From the NCBI RefSeq assembly GCF_900111565.1, contig NZ_FOIK01000001.1:1705309-1769308 (forward strand): DNA of 64,000 bases, in the 5' to 3' direction. Numbering within the stretch: position 1 is the stretch's first letter; each line of letters begins with the position of its first letter. The DNA is from Paenibacillus sp. NFR01. GTDB lineage: Bacteria > Bacillota > Bacilli > Paenibacillales > Paenibacillaceae. Below are positions 16,971 through 26,029 of the stretch, piece by piece. The notes under the pieces were generated by a model, which was not told the origin of the DNA, searched no databases, and worked only from the letters and a program-made list of their open reading frames with translations. A program made the translations under genes and the position numbers.

Positions 16971-18041
16971 TTGAAAAAATGGATATCTCCGGCGCTGCTG
17001 ATCATTACTTTTCTCCTTAGCGCCATCGGACATTACGCGGGCTTCAATCCCACGCTTCAGTTCGTGCTCTCCGCCATTTCCGTCATCTTCGTCGCCGGCT
17101 TTCTCGGCAGGGCGACCGAAAGCGTGGCCCATTACGCGGGACAGCGGCTGGGCGGCTTCCTGAATGCGACCTTCGGCAACGCGGCCGAGCTGATCATTGC
17201 GATTTTCCTCGTCAAGGAAGGATTGTTCGATATGGTCAAGGCCTCGCTTACCGGCTCCATTATCGGCAACCTGCTGCTCGTCCTGGGCCTCAGCATCTTT
17301 GCAGGTGGCGTAAAGTTCAAGGTGCAGCGGCTGAACGTCACGCTGGCCGGAATGAACGGCTCACTGATGATCGTGGCCGTAATCGCCCTGTTCGTGCCTG
17401 CGATGTTCTTCAACACGCATTCGATTACGGAGCAGGATACGGATGTGCTCAGCCTTTGCGTCGCCGGCCTGCTGATTGTCGCCTATATCGCCTGGCTGTT
17501 CTTCTCCATGATTACGCACAAAAAATATTTGGCCGACGTCACCGACGACAAAGAGGAAGAGCTGCCGAACGAGCATGCGCCGGCCTGGTCAAAGGGCCGC
17601 TCGGTCCTGTATCTGGTATTGGCCACCGTCATGGTCGCTTTCGTCAGCGAATGGCTGGTCGGAACGCTTGAGACCTTCACGGAAGACTTCGGCTTCAGCG
17701 AGCTGTTTGTCGGCGCCTTCCTCGTAGCGATTATCGGTAACGCCGCCGAGCATAGCGCCGCCGTTATGCTGGCGATGAAGAACAAAATCGGCGCCGCCGT
17801 GGAAATCGCGGTCGGCAGCAGCCTGCAGATCGCGCTGTTCGTCGCGCCGGTGCTGATATTCGTCAGCTATTTTACGGGTTCCACCATGGATATCGTATTT
17901 ACCACGATTGAGATGGTCGCTATCGCCGTATCCGTGTTTATCGCCAAATCGATCATTCAGGACGGGGCGACCAACTGGTACGAAGGCCTGCTGCTGCTGG
18001 TTGTCTATCTGATCCTCGGCGTCTCCTTCTATCTCGTCTAG
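16971..18041 (+). CDS. cax: CaCA-family Ca2+/H+ antiporter
   Basis: A ~356-residue protein with about eleven membrane helices and the two inverted α-repeat signatures of cation/proton exchangers, NATFGNAAELIIAI (near residue 65) and GNAAEHSAAVMLA (near residue 265). A charged cytoplasmic stretch separates the halves (DDKEEELPNEHAP). Length and motifs match B. subtilis ChaA/YfkE. I chose TTG 16971, ten bases after GGAG, over GTG 16962, which touches that site. It exports calcium in exchange for protons. Confidence 0.9.
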   Translation: MKKWISPALLIITFLLSAIGHYAGFNPTLQFVLSAISVIFVAGFLGRATESVAHYAGQRLGGFLNATFGNAAELIIAIFLVKEGLFDMVKASLTGSIIGNLLLVLGLSIFAGGVKFKVQRLNVTLAGMNGSLMIVAVIALFVPAMFFNTHSITEQDTDVLSLCVAGLLIVAYIAWLFFSMITHKKYLADVTDDKEEELPNEHAPAWSKGRSVLYLVLATVMVAFVSEWLVGTLETFTEDFGFSELFVGAFLVAIIGNAAEHSAAVMLAMKNKIGAAVEIAVGSSLQIALFVAPVLIFVSYFTGSTMDIVFTTIEMVAIAVSVFIAKSIIQDGATNWYEGLLLLVVYLILGVSFYLV

Positions 18042-18073
18042 TTTAACCCGCGTGCCTACGTTTTTCTGCATAC

Positions 18074-18124
18074 CAAAAAACGCACATGTTCCGGCCTCAC
18101 GGTCGTCATGTGCGTTTTGTTTTT
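18074..18124. terminator. bidirectional terminator
   Basis: AAAACGCACATG pairs with CATGTGCGTTTT around an 18-base loop, with T-rich tracts on both sides. It lies between the convergent cax and ylaN genes. Confidence 0.85.
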
Positions 18125-18139
18125 CAGCGGCAAAACCGG

Positions 18140-18442
18140 TTACACTTCACGTTCTTTGGCCTTTTTGTTCAGAGCCTCATAAAGTACAGCCAGATTGCGC
18201 TCCAGTTCGCTTAGCATCTGCTTGCCCGTAGGCTCCGGCAGAAGCCCGGCTCGGACTGCAAAATCGATCTCCTTGGAGAAGCCGTACATCTGGGTATCCA
18301 GCACTTCCTCATAGAGAGGGCAGTAACGGGTCGCCAGATTTTCCATCTGTACTTCGATTAGCTTCTGAATTTTATCGGCATCTTCTTGAAGAAGATTGAT
18401 CGCTTTAAGATTAAGCTGTTCCTGCAAATCCGATGAAGTCAT
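18140..18442 (-). CDS. ylaN: YlaN family protein
   Basis: A 100-residue helical protein matching YlaN/DUF1507: [26 protein letters not shown], then [27 protein letters not shown], then a C-terminal helix rich in lysine and glutamate. YlaN is essential in some conditions in B. subtilis and S. aureus and has been linked to iron homeostasis through interaction with Fur. GGGGGGATCATGC precedes ATG 18442. Confidence 0.93.
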   Translation of the reverse strand: MTSSDLQEQLNLKAINLLQEDADKIQKLIEVQMENLATRYCPLYEEVLDTQMYGFSKEIDFAVRAGLLPEPTGKQMLSELERNLAVLYEALNKKAKEREV

Positions 18443-18556
18443 GCATGATCCCCCCCATGTCCAAAAGTTACTGCGCGAATGCCATTGATCTAATATTAGT
18501 CGAAATTCGCCCCTAATACAAGAATCCAGTTTGTTTGAGGCCTTCTATGTACACGA

Positions 18557-18592
18557 AAAGACGCCCCGCCGGGCTGGCAGAGCGTCTTTCGC
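18557..18592 (-). terminator. terminator downstream of the HPr-like gene
   Basis: AAAGACGC and GCGTCTTT flank a GC-rich loop at 18557-18592, just past the stop codon of the HPr-like gene. The minus-strand side continues TTTTC. Confidence 0.75.
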
Positions 18593-18603
18593 GAATGGAT
18601 CGA

Positions 18604-18852
18604 CTAGTCTGGAATTACAGTAAAGTTCAAACCATGCTTGGTGAATACTTCGCTCATCGCTTTCTTGGCTTCTTCCGCATCGGAACCGTGAACATGAAGC
18701 TCATAGCTTTGGCTGGATACCAGGGTCGTAAACAAACCGAGGATGCTTTTCACGTCGATGTACTTGTTGTCTGCTTGGAGAACGATAGAAGAGTTAAATT
18801 GGCTGGCTGTTTGTGCAATTTCCACGATTGCCGCATTGTTGTTACTGGACAT
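18604..18852 (-). CDS. HPr-family protein lacking the catalytic histidine
   Basis: An 82-residue protein of the HPr fold. The region VEIAQTASQFNSSIVLQADNKYIDVKSILGL aligns well with HPr from its first helix onward. The N-terminal strand and the GIHARPA loop, which carries the phosphorylated His15, are missing and replaced by SSNNNAAI. The regulatory serine region is kept (VKSILG, Ser36, equivalent to HPr Ser46). It therefore cannot pass phosphate in the PTS but might be a target of HPr kinase or bind CcpA, as Crh does. CGGAGGG precedes ATG 18852. It is monocistronic with its own terminator. Confidence 0.8.
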   Translation of the reverse strand: MSSNNNAAIVEIAQTASQFNSSIVLQADNKYIDVKSILGLFTTLVSSQSYELHVHGSDAEEAKKAMSEVFTKHGLNFTVIPD

Positions 18853-18957
18853 AGGAATCCCTCCGCAACTTGATTATAACCATTATAGGTATATACAACC
18901 AATTCCATGATACCTTGAATCCGCTTTCCTGCGCAAGATGTTTCTATGCTTAAAAAC

Positions 18958-20070
18958 TTATTTCAGATTTTCGGGGTTTAGACCTTCAAGCTCCGGCAAT
19001 ACGAAAATCCCGTCTTTGCGGATCAGCACGTCGTCGAAGTAAATTTCGCCGCCGCCGTATTCCGGACGCTGGATCAGCACGAGATCCCAATGGATCGACG
19101 AGCGGTTGCCGTTGTCCGTCTCTTCATAAGCTTGCCCCGGGGTGAAGTGCAGGCTGCCGGCGATTTTTTCGTCGAACAAAATGTCCTTCATCGGATGCAG
19201 AATGTACGGGTTGAATCCGATCGCGAATTCGCCGATATAACGGGCGCCCTCGTCGGAATTCAGAATATCGTTCAGGCGATCCGTATCATTGCTGGTCGCT
19301 TCGACGATTTTGCCGTTCTCAAAGCGGAATTTGATGTTCTCGAACGTAATGCCGTTATAGAGCGTTGCCGCATTGTAGCTGATCGTTCCGTTGACGGAGT
19401 CGCGCACGGGCGCGCTGAACACTTCGCCGTCGGGAATATTTTTTTGGCCCGAGCATTTTTCGGCGCCGATGCCCTTGATCGAGAAGGAGAGGTCTGTGCC
19501 TTTTCCGGTAATCCGGACTTTATCCGTCTTGCGCATCAGATCGGCCAGCGCGTCCTGCGCTTTGTCCATCTTAGCGTAGTCGAGGTTGCAGACGGCGAAG
19601 TAGAAGTCCTCGAACGCCTCCGTCGACGTATTGGCGAGCTGCGCCATGCTTGCGTTCGGGTACCGCAATACAACCCATTTCGTATGTTTGACGCGCTGTT
19701 CGCTATGTACGACATGGGAGTAAAGGGAATTGTAGAGCTTCATTTTGTCTTCCGGCACGTCAGCCAGATCGTTGACATTTTCACCGGCGCGGATGCCGAT
19801 ATAGCAGTCCATCTGCTTCATGCGGTTCAAGTCGATGTCCGCCCATGCTTTCAGGCCTTCCGGCGTGGCGGTTTTAAGCATGCTGCTGAGCACGGTGCGG
19901 TCCGTCAATTGAATGAAGGCACGGCCGCCGGCTTTACCGACTTCCTCGACTACCGCTTTAATCAAATCTCTTTCGCTGCCGATCATTTCGACCAGCACGT
20001 TTTCGCCCGGCTGAACATTGACGGAGTAATTGACAAGGTTCGCGGCGAGCTTCTGGATTCTTGGGTCTTT
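18958..20070 (-). CDS. M29-family aminopeptidase
   Basis: A 370-residue metallopeptidase of the AmpS/PepS/aminopeptidase T family. Characteristic stretches are NVQPGENVLVEMIG near the start, GTDLSFSIKG, IPDGEVFSAPVRDSVNG with the metal ligand glutamate, IGEFAIGFNP, ILFDEKIAGSLHFTPGQAY and SSIHWDLVLI near the end. It removes N-terminal amino acids from peptides. I chose ATG 20070 (GGAAGGAAGAGAG directly upstream) over a start at 20130. Confidence 0.92.
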   Translation of the reverse strand, partial: KDPRIQKLAANLVNYSVNVQPGENVLVEMIGSERDLIKAVVEEVGKAGGRAFIQLTDRTVLSSMLKTATPEGLKAWADIDLNRMKQMDCYIGIRAGENVNDLADVPEDKMKLYNSLYSHVVHSEQRVKHTKWVVLRYPNASMAQLANTSTEAFEDFYFAVCNLDYAKMDKAQDALADLMRKTDKVRITGKGTDLSFSIKGIGAEKCSGQKNIPDGEVFSAPVRDSVNGTISYNAATLYNGITFENIKFRFENGKIVEATSNDTDRLNDILNSDEGARYIGEFAIGFNPYILHPMKDILFDEKIAGSLHFTPGQAYEETDNGNRSSIHWDLVLIQRPEYGGGEIYFDDVLIRKDGIFVLPELEGLNPENLK

Positions 20071-20149
20071 CATCTCTCTCTTCCTTCCTCTGGGTGAAAA
20101 TAAAGCATCCGCATTATTGTAGCACGCCATATTCCCAAAAAGCGAGAAT

Positions 20150-20992
20150 TTAGCGGTAGCCGTAAAATTTGACCTCGTTCACAAAAGTCTCCCCGCCTGG
20201 CGCACCTGCCCCGTCTTCATCTTGTACGGTACGCGTCCAGTTGAGCTGGCGCGGCAAATTGCGTTTGGCGTCGATGGTCAGCTTGTACACGGATTTCACA
20301 TTTGTTCCGGCCAGCTTTGCCTTCAGTTCCTGCTCCTTCTGCTCCCAAAATGCAGTTAACGCTTCCTCTCCGCCACCTTTGCCGGCAGCCGGGCGCAGCG
20401 CGGCCATTTCCCGCTCAAGCTCATCGGTCAGCTGCTGCTTTGCTGCGGCGGGCGACAGCTCGATCCGCAGCACCCGGCTGGTCCGGGAATAGCCCGGCTC
20501 TTCAGTGACCGTTTTCTCCAGGTTCTCCAGTTCCTCCAGCTGCTTTACCGGGTTCAGGGATGGCAGCGGGTTCACTATGCCGGCGGCAGGCTCGCTCGTC
20601 AGTACGGCCCATTGCCCGTCCTTCTTCTCCAGCTGCGAGTAATACGGGGCCGAAGCCCCCTCATGCTCCAGCATCTGCTGCCCGGCCTGCGAAGCCGCTT
20701 GCGAGAGGCCGGACTTGTCAGGCAGCAGGGAATGCAGGCTGACCTTGCTGTGATCCACCATTTTCCCGCCGTAATACAGCGAGGTATGTGGCACCGCCTG
20801 GCTGCCCAGCATCAGCAGCGCCGAACCTTCGAAGGTGACTCCGTCCGATCCGTCCATCCCTGCCAGCGCCAGACCCAGATCTTCGCCGGCAGGCTTGTCT
20901 GCGAACGTACCGCAGCCGCTGCCGAACACGCTAAGCAGCGTGAGCACTGCTATTCCCGTAACTGTCTTCCTCCCTTTAATGGACCGCTTCAT
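20150..20992 (-). CDS. putative lipoprotein
   Basis: A 280-residue secreted protein with a typical lipoprotein leader: basic KRSIKGRK, hydrophobic VTGIAVLTLLSVF and cysteine 27 in GSGCG. The lipobox is imperfect (Gly-Ser-Gly-Cys). The mature part has a helical, glutamate- and lysine-rich middle (residues 150-240) and ends with a β-rich segment NLPRQLNWTRTVQD...FVNEVKFYGYR, as in proteins of the LolA/outer surface lipoprotein-sorting style fold. I do not recognise a specific family. It lies between the aminopeptidase and a sensor GGDEF gene, all on the minus strand with separate spacing. Confidence 0.75.
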   Translation of the reverse strand: MKRSIKGRKTVTGIAVLTLLSVFGSGCGTFADKPAGEDLGLALAGMDGSDGVTFEGSALLMLGSQAVPHTSLYYGGKMVDHSKVSLHSLLPDKSGLSQAASQAGQQMLEHEGASAPYYSQLEKKDGQWAVLTSEPAAGIVNPLPSLNPVKQLEELENLEKTVTEEPGYSRTSRVLRIELSPAAAKQQLTDELEREMAALRPAAGKGGGEEALTAFWEQKEQELKAKLAGTNVKSVYKLTIDAKRNLPRQLNWTRTVQDEDGAGAPGGETFVNEVKFYGYR

Positions 20993-21091
20993 TGCATCGC
21001 CCGCCTTTCCCTATAAGGTAAAATCAATGCCTAAGAATACCTTTAGGCTTTCCCGGCGTTCGGCGCTTATACGCTGTCGGTCAGTTCGTCC

Positions 21092-21135
21092 AAAAAAATA
21101 AGAATCCCGTCGCTGGCTTAAGCGGTAGGATTCTT
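21092..21135 (-). terminator. terminator overlapping the end of the GAF-GGDEF gene
   Basis: AGAATCC and GGATTCT arms (21101-21134) enclose the stop codon region, and the minus-strand side continues TATTTTTTT. The stem therefore lies partly inside the coding sequence. Confidence 0.75.
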
Positions 21136-23136
21136 TGAATTGCCGTCTGTGTTTTTTTTGTCGACCACAACCAGGTTGCGGCCGCTGTGCTTTGCCTCGT
21201 AGAGCGCCATGTCCGCCCGGTAGAAGAGCGATTCCACGCTGACCCGTTCATCGGTCCAGCCCCATTCCGCGACGCCGCAGGAGACCGTGACGCGCGGCTC
21301 CGTCTCGCCCATCACCCGCTTGCGGATGCGTTCGGCCACCCGTTCGGCTTGCTGCACGCCAAGCTGCGGCAGATACACCGCCAACTCTTCGCCGCCCCAT
21401 CTGGCAGCGATATCGCCGTGGCGGATCGAGGTTTTGACAACCTCGCTCACCTGTTTCAGAATCTTGTCCCCGCGCTGATGACCGTACGTATCGTTCACCA
21501 TCTTGAACTGGTCGATATCCACGACGATCAGCGAACCGCAGAAATCTTTGGACTGCCGTTCCTTGATCTCCTCGTCGAGATAATGGCGGGCGTACAGTCC
21601 GGTAAGGCTGTCCCGGTTCGCCAAATAGCGTACCTCGGCATGCAGGCGGGCATTGTTCACGGCCAGTCCGATATGCCCCGCCATCGCCTGCAGCAGCCGG
21701 AAGCTGTCGAAGGAGAAGAAATGCGGGTCTTTATGCGCCAGCATAATGGCGCCGCGGACCTCTCCGCCGACATTCAGCGGCGTGGCAATCACCGACTGGC
21801 AGCGGGTAGCTTCCATCAGCCGGGAGGAAGTGGCCGGCGTTCCGGTATAATCGCCCACTATGATCGGCTCGCCGGTCATGTAGACCGTCCCGCCCAGTCC
21901 GGTGCCCGCCTCAAGAATCTCATTTAGCAGCGGGAAATAATTACAGGCGATGACTTCAAGCCCGCCTTTTTCCTCATTCATATGCATAATGCAGCAGTAA
22001 TCCGCCGAAAACATCTCCAGCAGCTCTTCAAAGGCATATTGAAAAATATCCCCGAGCCGCAGGCTTTGGTTGAGCCGCTGGGTCAGCTCGTTGCTCATGC
22101 GCAGTTCACGGATCAGCTGGTTGGAACGTTCGTACAGCTTCGCATTCTCGAATGCGGTACCGGCTGTTTCCGCCACCATCGTCAGGAAGCCCAGATCGAT
22201 CTCAGGGAACGCCAGGCTGTCCACTATCATATGAAAGACGCCGTAAATGCCCTGCTTGCCGCCCAGCGGCAGGCCGATCTCCACATAGCTTTGGTCATCG
22301 CATCCGGCATTTACCGCAATGCGCCCGTCCTTGAACGCCTTCGTACAGACATCCTCCGCGCCCCAGCGCATCGCCAGCGGCTTGATCTGCGGATGGGTGC
22401 TGCGGTGGTCCTGGGACATAAACAGCTCAAGACGCGCTTCAGGATACATCGCGGAAATGCTGTCGAGCACCTCGCTCAGCACCGCACTGACATCGATGTT
22501 GTCGTGCATGCGCGATACGATCTGGAACAGCAGCGACCGTCGGTTGCTCTCCCGCTCGGCATGCTGGTGCACACCGGCCAGATCCGAGACTAAAAGATGC
22601 TCGAACCGCCGGTAAAAGCAGGTGCGAAAATGCATGGCCATCGCTTCCAGCGCAAAGCGGCCGCCTTGCCGCTCCTGTTCCAGAGGCATCGCACAGGCCA
22701 GCAGTGCAAAGATCTCGCCTATGCCGCGCGTGCGTGCCGGAAGTACCAGCAGCGCCTGCTCCGGTTCCGTGGTTTCGTCCGTCACCGAACCGATTTCGCC
22801 GGTCATAAGGCTTGTCTGCACCGCTTCCGTCCAAAGCCCTGCGTTCATTGCTTCGCCGCCGACGGTATCTTCGCTGTTCGTATGTAAAGGAACGATCCAC
22901 CGGCCCTCGAAATTCAGCGCCCCGAAGCTCCATCCCTCCGCAAACGGAGGAACCGCAGTCTTGTGCCACTCCGCGAAGCTCTCGGCGATCAAGACGTCGG
23001 CAAATGGAAAGTCATGTGAAAGTATATCCGTATCACCGAGCCATGCGGCGGGATCGGAGGAACCTTGTCTTACCTGGATGGTGTCCTGAAACAGCATACG
23101 GCATTCTTGCTGCCCGTATGCCTCCTGATTCAGCAT
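21118..23136 (-). CDS. GAF and GGDEF domain diguanylate cyclase
   Basis: A 672-residue soluble sensor. The first ~190 residues are not recognised. They are followed by two GAF-like regions: residues ~210-340 (YPEARLELFMSQD...GVFHMIVDSLAF) and ~355-490 (DYCCIMHMNEEKGG...RGAIMLAHKD). A C-terminal GGDEF domain spans ~505-665: RDSLTGLYARHYLDEE, IVVDIDQFKMVNDTYGHQRGD, ARWGGEELAVYLP. The signature GGEEL is a common active variant. It should make c-di-GMP in response to a cytosolic ligand. AAGGGGA precedes ATG 23136. It is not adjacent to the EAL/GGDEF pair at 6-8 kb. Confidence 0.88.
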   Translation of the reverse strand: MLNQEAYGQQECRMLFQDTIQVRQGSSDPAAWLGDTDILSHDFPFADVLIAESFAEWHKTAVPPFAEGWSFGALNFEGRWIVPLHTNSEDTVGGEAMNAGLWTEAVQTSLMTGEIGSVTDETTEPEQALLVLPARTRGIGEIFALLACAMPLEQERQGGRFALEAMAMHFRTCFYRRFEHLLVSDLAGVHQHAERESNRRSLLFQIVSRMHDNIDVSAVLSEVLDSISAMYPEARLELFMSQDHRSTHPQIKPLAMRWGAEDVCTKAFKDGRIAVNAGCDDQSYVEIGLPLGGKQGIYGVFHMIVDSLAFPEIDLGFLTMVAETAGTAFENAKLYERSNQLIRELRMSNELTQRLNQSLRLGDIFQYAFEELLEMFSADYCCIMHMNEEKGGLEVIACNYFPLLNEILEAGTGLGGTVYMTGEPIIVGDYTGTPATSSRLMEATRCQSVIATPLNVGGEVRGAIMLAHKDPHFFSFDSFRLLQAMAGHIGLAVNNARLHAEVRYLANRDSLTGLYARHYLDEEIKERQSKDFCGSLIVVDIDQFKMVNDTYGHQRGDKILKQVSEVVKTSIRHGDIAARWGGEELAVYLPQLGVQQAERVAERIRKRVMGETEPRVTVSCGVAEWGWTDERVSVESLFYRADMALYEAKHSGRNLVVVDKKNTDGNSKNPTA

Positions 23137-23304
23137 AAAAAGGATCCCCTTCGCACCTCAGATTAAAAAAACGCCGTAACAACTAATTAGCTATATTTTA
23201 CTCCCTTTCCTGCTGTAATGCATTATTTTTTCCGCCAAACCGGGATGTTTTTTTAGGACTAAAGGACTAATTGTGTAGTTTCGGCTACTTGTAAGAAGTT
23301 ACGC

Positions 23305-23332
23305 TTGACTTTCATCTTTGGTTTCATATAAT
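23305..23332 (+). promoter_or_regulatory. promoter of rpsD
   Basis: TTGACT (23305-23310) and TATAAT (23327-23332) are separated by 16 bases, a strong vegetative (sigma-A) promoter. Confidence 0.8.
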
Positions 23333-23339
23333 ATTTATT

Positions 23340-23525
23340 GTTGAACAAGACTGTAACAAGTCTTACTTGGGCGTAACGTTGTGTCACCCTCACGCATCTC
23401 GTTACTGCCGGGGCAGCGGCTGAACTTCCCTGGCAGTGTGAAACCCTAAGATGCTTTCACGGATACGAGTTGCGGCGCAAATAGAGCCCTACCATGAATT
23501 TCATTTAAAAGGAGTCTACTATAAC
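23340..23525 (+). promoter_or_regulatory. rpsD leader, probable S4 autoregulatory RNA
   Basis: About 185 transcribed bases precede the rpsD start. They contain several complementary blocks (for example CTGCCGGGGCAG near 23405 and TGTCACCC with later GTGAAACCC-like partners). In B. subtilis and relatives ribosomal protein S4 binds its own mRNA leader to repress translation, and a leader of this length fits. I have not matched it base by base to the known consensus. Confidence 0.55.
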
Positions 23526-24125
23526 ATGGCACGTTACACCGGACCTAAATTCAAACTCAGCCGTCGTCTGGGCATTTCCCTGAGCGGCAACGGCAAAGAC
23601 CTGAAACGCCCTTTCCCTCCAGGACAACACGGCGCTAACCAACGCAGAAAACTCAGCAACTACGGCATGCAGCTTATGGAGAAACAAAAACTGCGCCACA
23701 TGTACGGCTTGGGTGAAAAACAATTCCGCACGCTCTTCTCGAAAGCTCAAAAGCTTCAAGGTATTGCGGGCGAAAACTTCATGTTCCTGCTGGAAAGCCG
23801 TCTGGACAACCTCGTATACCGTCTGGGCTTCGCTAACTCCCGTGCCGGCGCACGTCAGCTGGTATCCCATGGACATGTTACCGTTAACGGTAAAAAAGTC
23901 GATATCGCTTCCTACCGCGTAAGCATTGGTGACGTAATCGGTCTTCGCGAAAGAAGCCGCAGCATGAAATCCATCAAAGAAGCTTTGGAAGGCCGCAATC
24001 ATCTTCCAGCTTACCTGGAATACTCCGACGCTTCCTTCGAAGGCAAATTCATCCGTTTGCCTGAGCGTTCCGAGCTGTCCCAAGACATCGACGAAAAACA
24101 AATCGTCGAATTCTACAACCGTTAA
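23526..24125 (+). CDS. rpsD: 30S ribosomal protein S4
   Basis: A 199-residue S4 protein, full length. [19 protein letters not shown] at the start, the S4 RNA-binding domain in the middle ([37 protein letters not shown], ~residues 95-130) and the conserved end [20 protein letters not shown]. It binds 16S rRNA early in small-subunit assembly and represses its own synthesis. The zinc-binding cysteines found in some S4 forms are absent. AAAAGGAG precedes ATG 23526. Codon usage is visibly more biased than in neighbours, as expected of a highly expressed gene. Confidence 0.98.
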   Translation: MARYTGPKFKLSRRLGISLSGNGKDLKRPFPPGQHGANQRRKLSNYGMQLMEKQKLRHMYGLGEKQFRTLFSKAQKLQGIAGENFMFLLESRLDNLVYRLGFANSRAGARQLVSHGHVTVNGKKVDIASYRVSIGDVIGLRERSRSMKSIKEALEGRNHLPAYLEYSDASFEGKFIRLPERSELSQDIDEKQIVEFYNR

Positions 24126-24150
24126 GATTTCGCGCGAGCGCGATGCAAAA

Positions 24151-24178
24151 AACGTCCGGAGATTCCGGACGTTTTTTT
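24151..24178 (+). terminator. terminator of rpsD
   Basis: AACGTCCGGA and TCCGGACGTT form a 10-bp stem followed by seven T. Confidence 0.92.
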
Positions 24179-24300
24179 GCGTCCCTTTTCCCCTCAAATC
24201 AGAAAGGAAAAAGAATAAAGGCATGCGGGCCGATGTAAAGCCGGCTCGTATGCCTTTTATCATGCTTTTATCCAAAAGCGCGTCCCTGGGTATGCCCGGT

Positions 24301-25554
24301 TCAAGACAAAGCCAGCTTGGCAAATTTGCGTTTGCCGACCTGGACGATATCACCTTCCTGCGGCATGAATTCGCCGTTCGGGTCTTCAAGCTTCACTTCG
24401 TTCAGCTTGACGGCGCCCTGCTGGATGCTTCGTTTCGCTTCGCCGTTGGTGGCGGCAAAGCCCAGCAGCGTCAGGAGCCGCACCAGCTTGATGGTGCCGC
24501 CGTTCAGCTCCGCAGCCGGGATAGCCACCGTCTCGATGTCATCCGGCAGCCCCCGCTGCTGAAAGACGGTCACGAAATGCTGCTGCGCCGCTTCCGCAGC
24601 CTCATCCCCATGGTACATCCGCACGAAGGTGTAGGCCAGGCGCATCTTGGCATCGCGCGGATGAACGGCGCCGGTCGCCAGCCCCTCTTTCAATTCCGCC
24701 AACGCCTCGTTGCTGATATCCGTCACCATCTCGTAGTATTTGATCATCAGCTCGTCCGGAACCGACATCGCTTTGCCGTAAATATCATTCGGCGCTTCAT
24801 CAATGCCGATGTAATTGCCGAGACTTTTGCTCATTTTGTTGACGCCGTCCAGCCCTTCCAGCAACGGCATCAGCATGACCGCCTGCGGTTCGGCGCCGTA
24901 CTCCTTCTGCAGGGTGCGGCCCATCAGTACGTTGAAGGTTTGGTCGGTGCCGCCCAGCTCGACGTCGGTTTTTAGCGCGACCGAGTCCATGCCCTGCATC
25001 AGCGGGTAAAAGAACTCATGGATGCTGATCGCCTGCCCGCTGCTGAAGCGTTTGGAGAAGTCGTCGCGTTCCATCATCCTGGCGACGGTAACTTTGGCGG
25101 CCAGGTTAACCACTTCCGCAAAGGTCATCGGGCTTAACCAGTCGGCGTTGTAAAATACCTTGGTCTTCACCGGATCAAGAACTTTGTAAATCTGTTTCTT
25201 GTAGGTTTCGGCATTGCGCTGCACATCTTCCTCGCTTAGCTGCTTGCGGGTCTCGGATTTGCCCGTCGGATCGCCGATCCGTCCAGTGAAGTCGCCGATG
25301 ACGAGCTGCACCTGATGGCCGAACTCCTGGAACTGGCGCAGCTTGTGAAGGACAACCGTATGTCCCACATGGATGTCCGGCGCGGATGGATCCAGCCCGA
25401 GCTTGATGTTCAGCGGTACGCCGGTCACGACGGATTTCATCACTTTGACCCTCATGTCTTCAGCCGGAATGATCTCGAACGCGCCGCGCCCGATTACCGC
25501 CATCTGGCGTTCGACTTCCCGCTGCTGGGAGACTGTTAGTTCTTCCCACTTCAT
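24301..25554 (-). CDS. tyrS: tyrosyl-tRNA synthetase (TyrZ-type)
   Basis: A 417-residue class I aminoacyl-tRNA synthetase specific for tyrosine. Signatures are LGLDPSAPDIHVGH (HIGH box), VIGDFTGRIGDPTGKS, HEFFYPLMQG and NKMSKSLGN (KMSKS). A C-terminal S4-like RNA-binding domain spans residues ~350-415. The KMSKS rather than KFGKT motif, and the HVGH context, place it with the second Bacillus type (TyrZ) rather than TyrS. AGGGGGATT precedes ATG 25554. Expression is controlled by the T-box leader upstream. Confidence 0.95.
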   Translation of the reverse strand: MKWEELTVSQQREVERQMAVIGRGAFEIIPAEDMRVKVMKSVVTGVPLNIKLGLDPSAPDIHVGHTVVLHKLRQFQEFGHQVQLVIGDFTGRIGDPTGKSETRKQLSEEDVQRNAETYKKQIYKVLDPVKTKVFYNADWLSPMTFAEVVNLAAKVTVARMMERDDFSKRFSSGQAISIHEFFYPLMQGMDSVALKTDVELGGTDQTFNVLMGRTLQKEYGAEPQAVMLMPLLEGLDGVNKMSKSLGNYIGIDEAPNDIYGKAMSVPDELMIKYYEMVTDISNEALAELKEGLATGAVHPRDAKMRLAYTFVRMYHGDEAAEAAQQHFVTVFQQRGLPDDIETVAIPAAELNGGTIKLVRLLTLLGFAATNGEAKRSIQQGAVKLNEVKLEDPNGEFMPQEGDIVQVGKRKFAKLALS

Positions 25555-25630
25555 GCTTTAATCCCCCTATATTCTGATTGTTCACATTATTTTAGCCAGT
25601 TTGATCCCGGAGCACAGGTCCGTGAACGCA

Positions 25631-25906
25631 AAAAAAAGTCTCTTCTCGTCCAAAGGGACGAGAAGAGACTCGCGGTACCACCCTAATTAAGGACCCCGCT
25701 TAAGGCATCCTTCACTTCATTGTCATAACGGGCCGGGCCCGGTCACGGACTACTGAACCGCGGCCCTGTGCGCCGGGTGTTCCTCCGTACAGCTCCAGAC
25801 TGTAATTCAAAGGGGCCTGCTGCCGGTTCGCACCATCCACCGGCTCTCTGCAACACATGGAATCCCTTCTACTGATGTCCTTCAAAGCCTTTGTGATATT
25901 CGGTTG
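25631..25906 (-). promoter_or_regulatory. tRNA-Tyr-responsive T-box leader
   Basis: On the minus strand the leader carries AGAGAGCCGGTGG and GGTGCGAACCGG (stem I elements), a likely specifier UAC (Tyr) within GAATTACA at 25801-25808, and the T-box AGGGTGGTACCGCG at 25671-25684. It ends in a terminator with AGTCTCTTCTCGTCC arms and eight T (25631-25670). Uncharged tRNA-Tyr should bind and favour the antiterminator, raising tyrS expression. Confidence 0.93.
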
Positions 25907-25912
25907 AACTAA

Positions 25913-25942
25913 GTTATAGCACAGGAAGTTTTTCCCTGTCAA
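25913..25942 (-). promoter_or_regulatory. promoter of the T-box/tyrS transcript
   Basis: TTGACA (25937-25942) and TATAAC (25913-25918) on the minus strand with an 18-base spacer, immediately before the T-box leader. Confidence 0.75.
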
Positions 25943-25992
25943 ATCCCGTGGACAACCATGCAAGCGAATACGCATTCAAAATCACCAATTTG

Positions 25993-26001
25993 TGCTATAA
26001 T
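25993..26001 (+). promoter_or_regulatory. extended -10 promoter of the class A PBP gene
   Basis: TGCTATAAT is an extended -10 element 29 bases before the start codon; no good -35 box is present (TTCAAA with short spacing). Confidence 0.55.
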
Positions 26002-26029
26002 AGTTCCGTCAAAAGGAGGATTATCGTCG

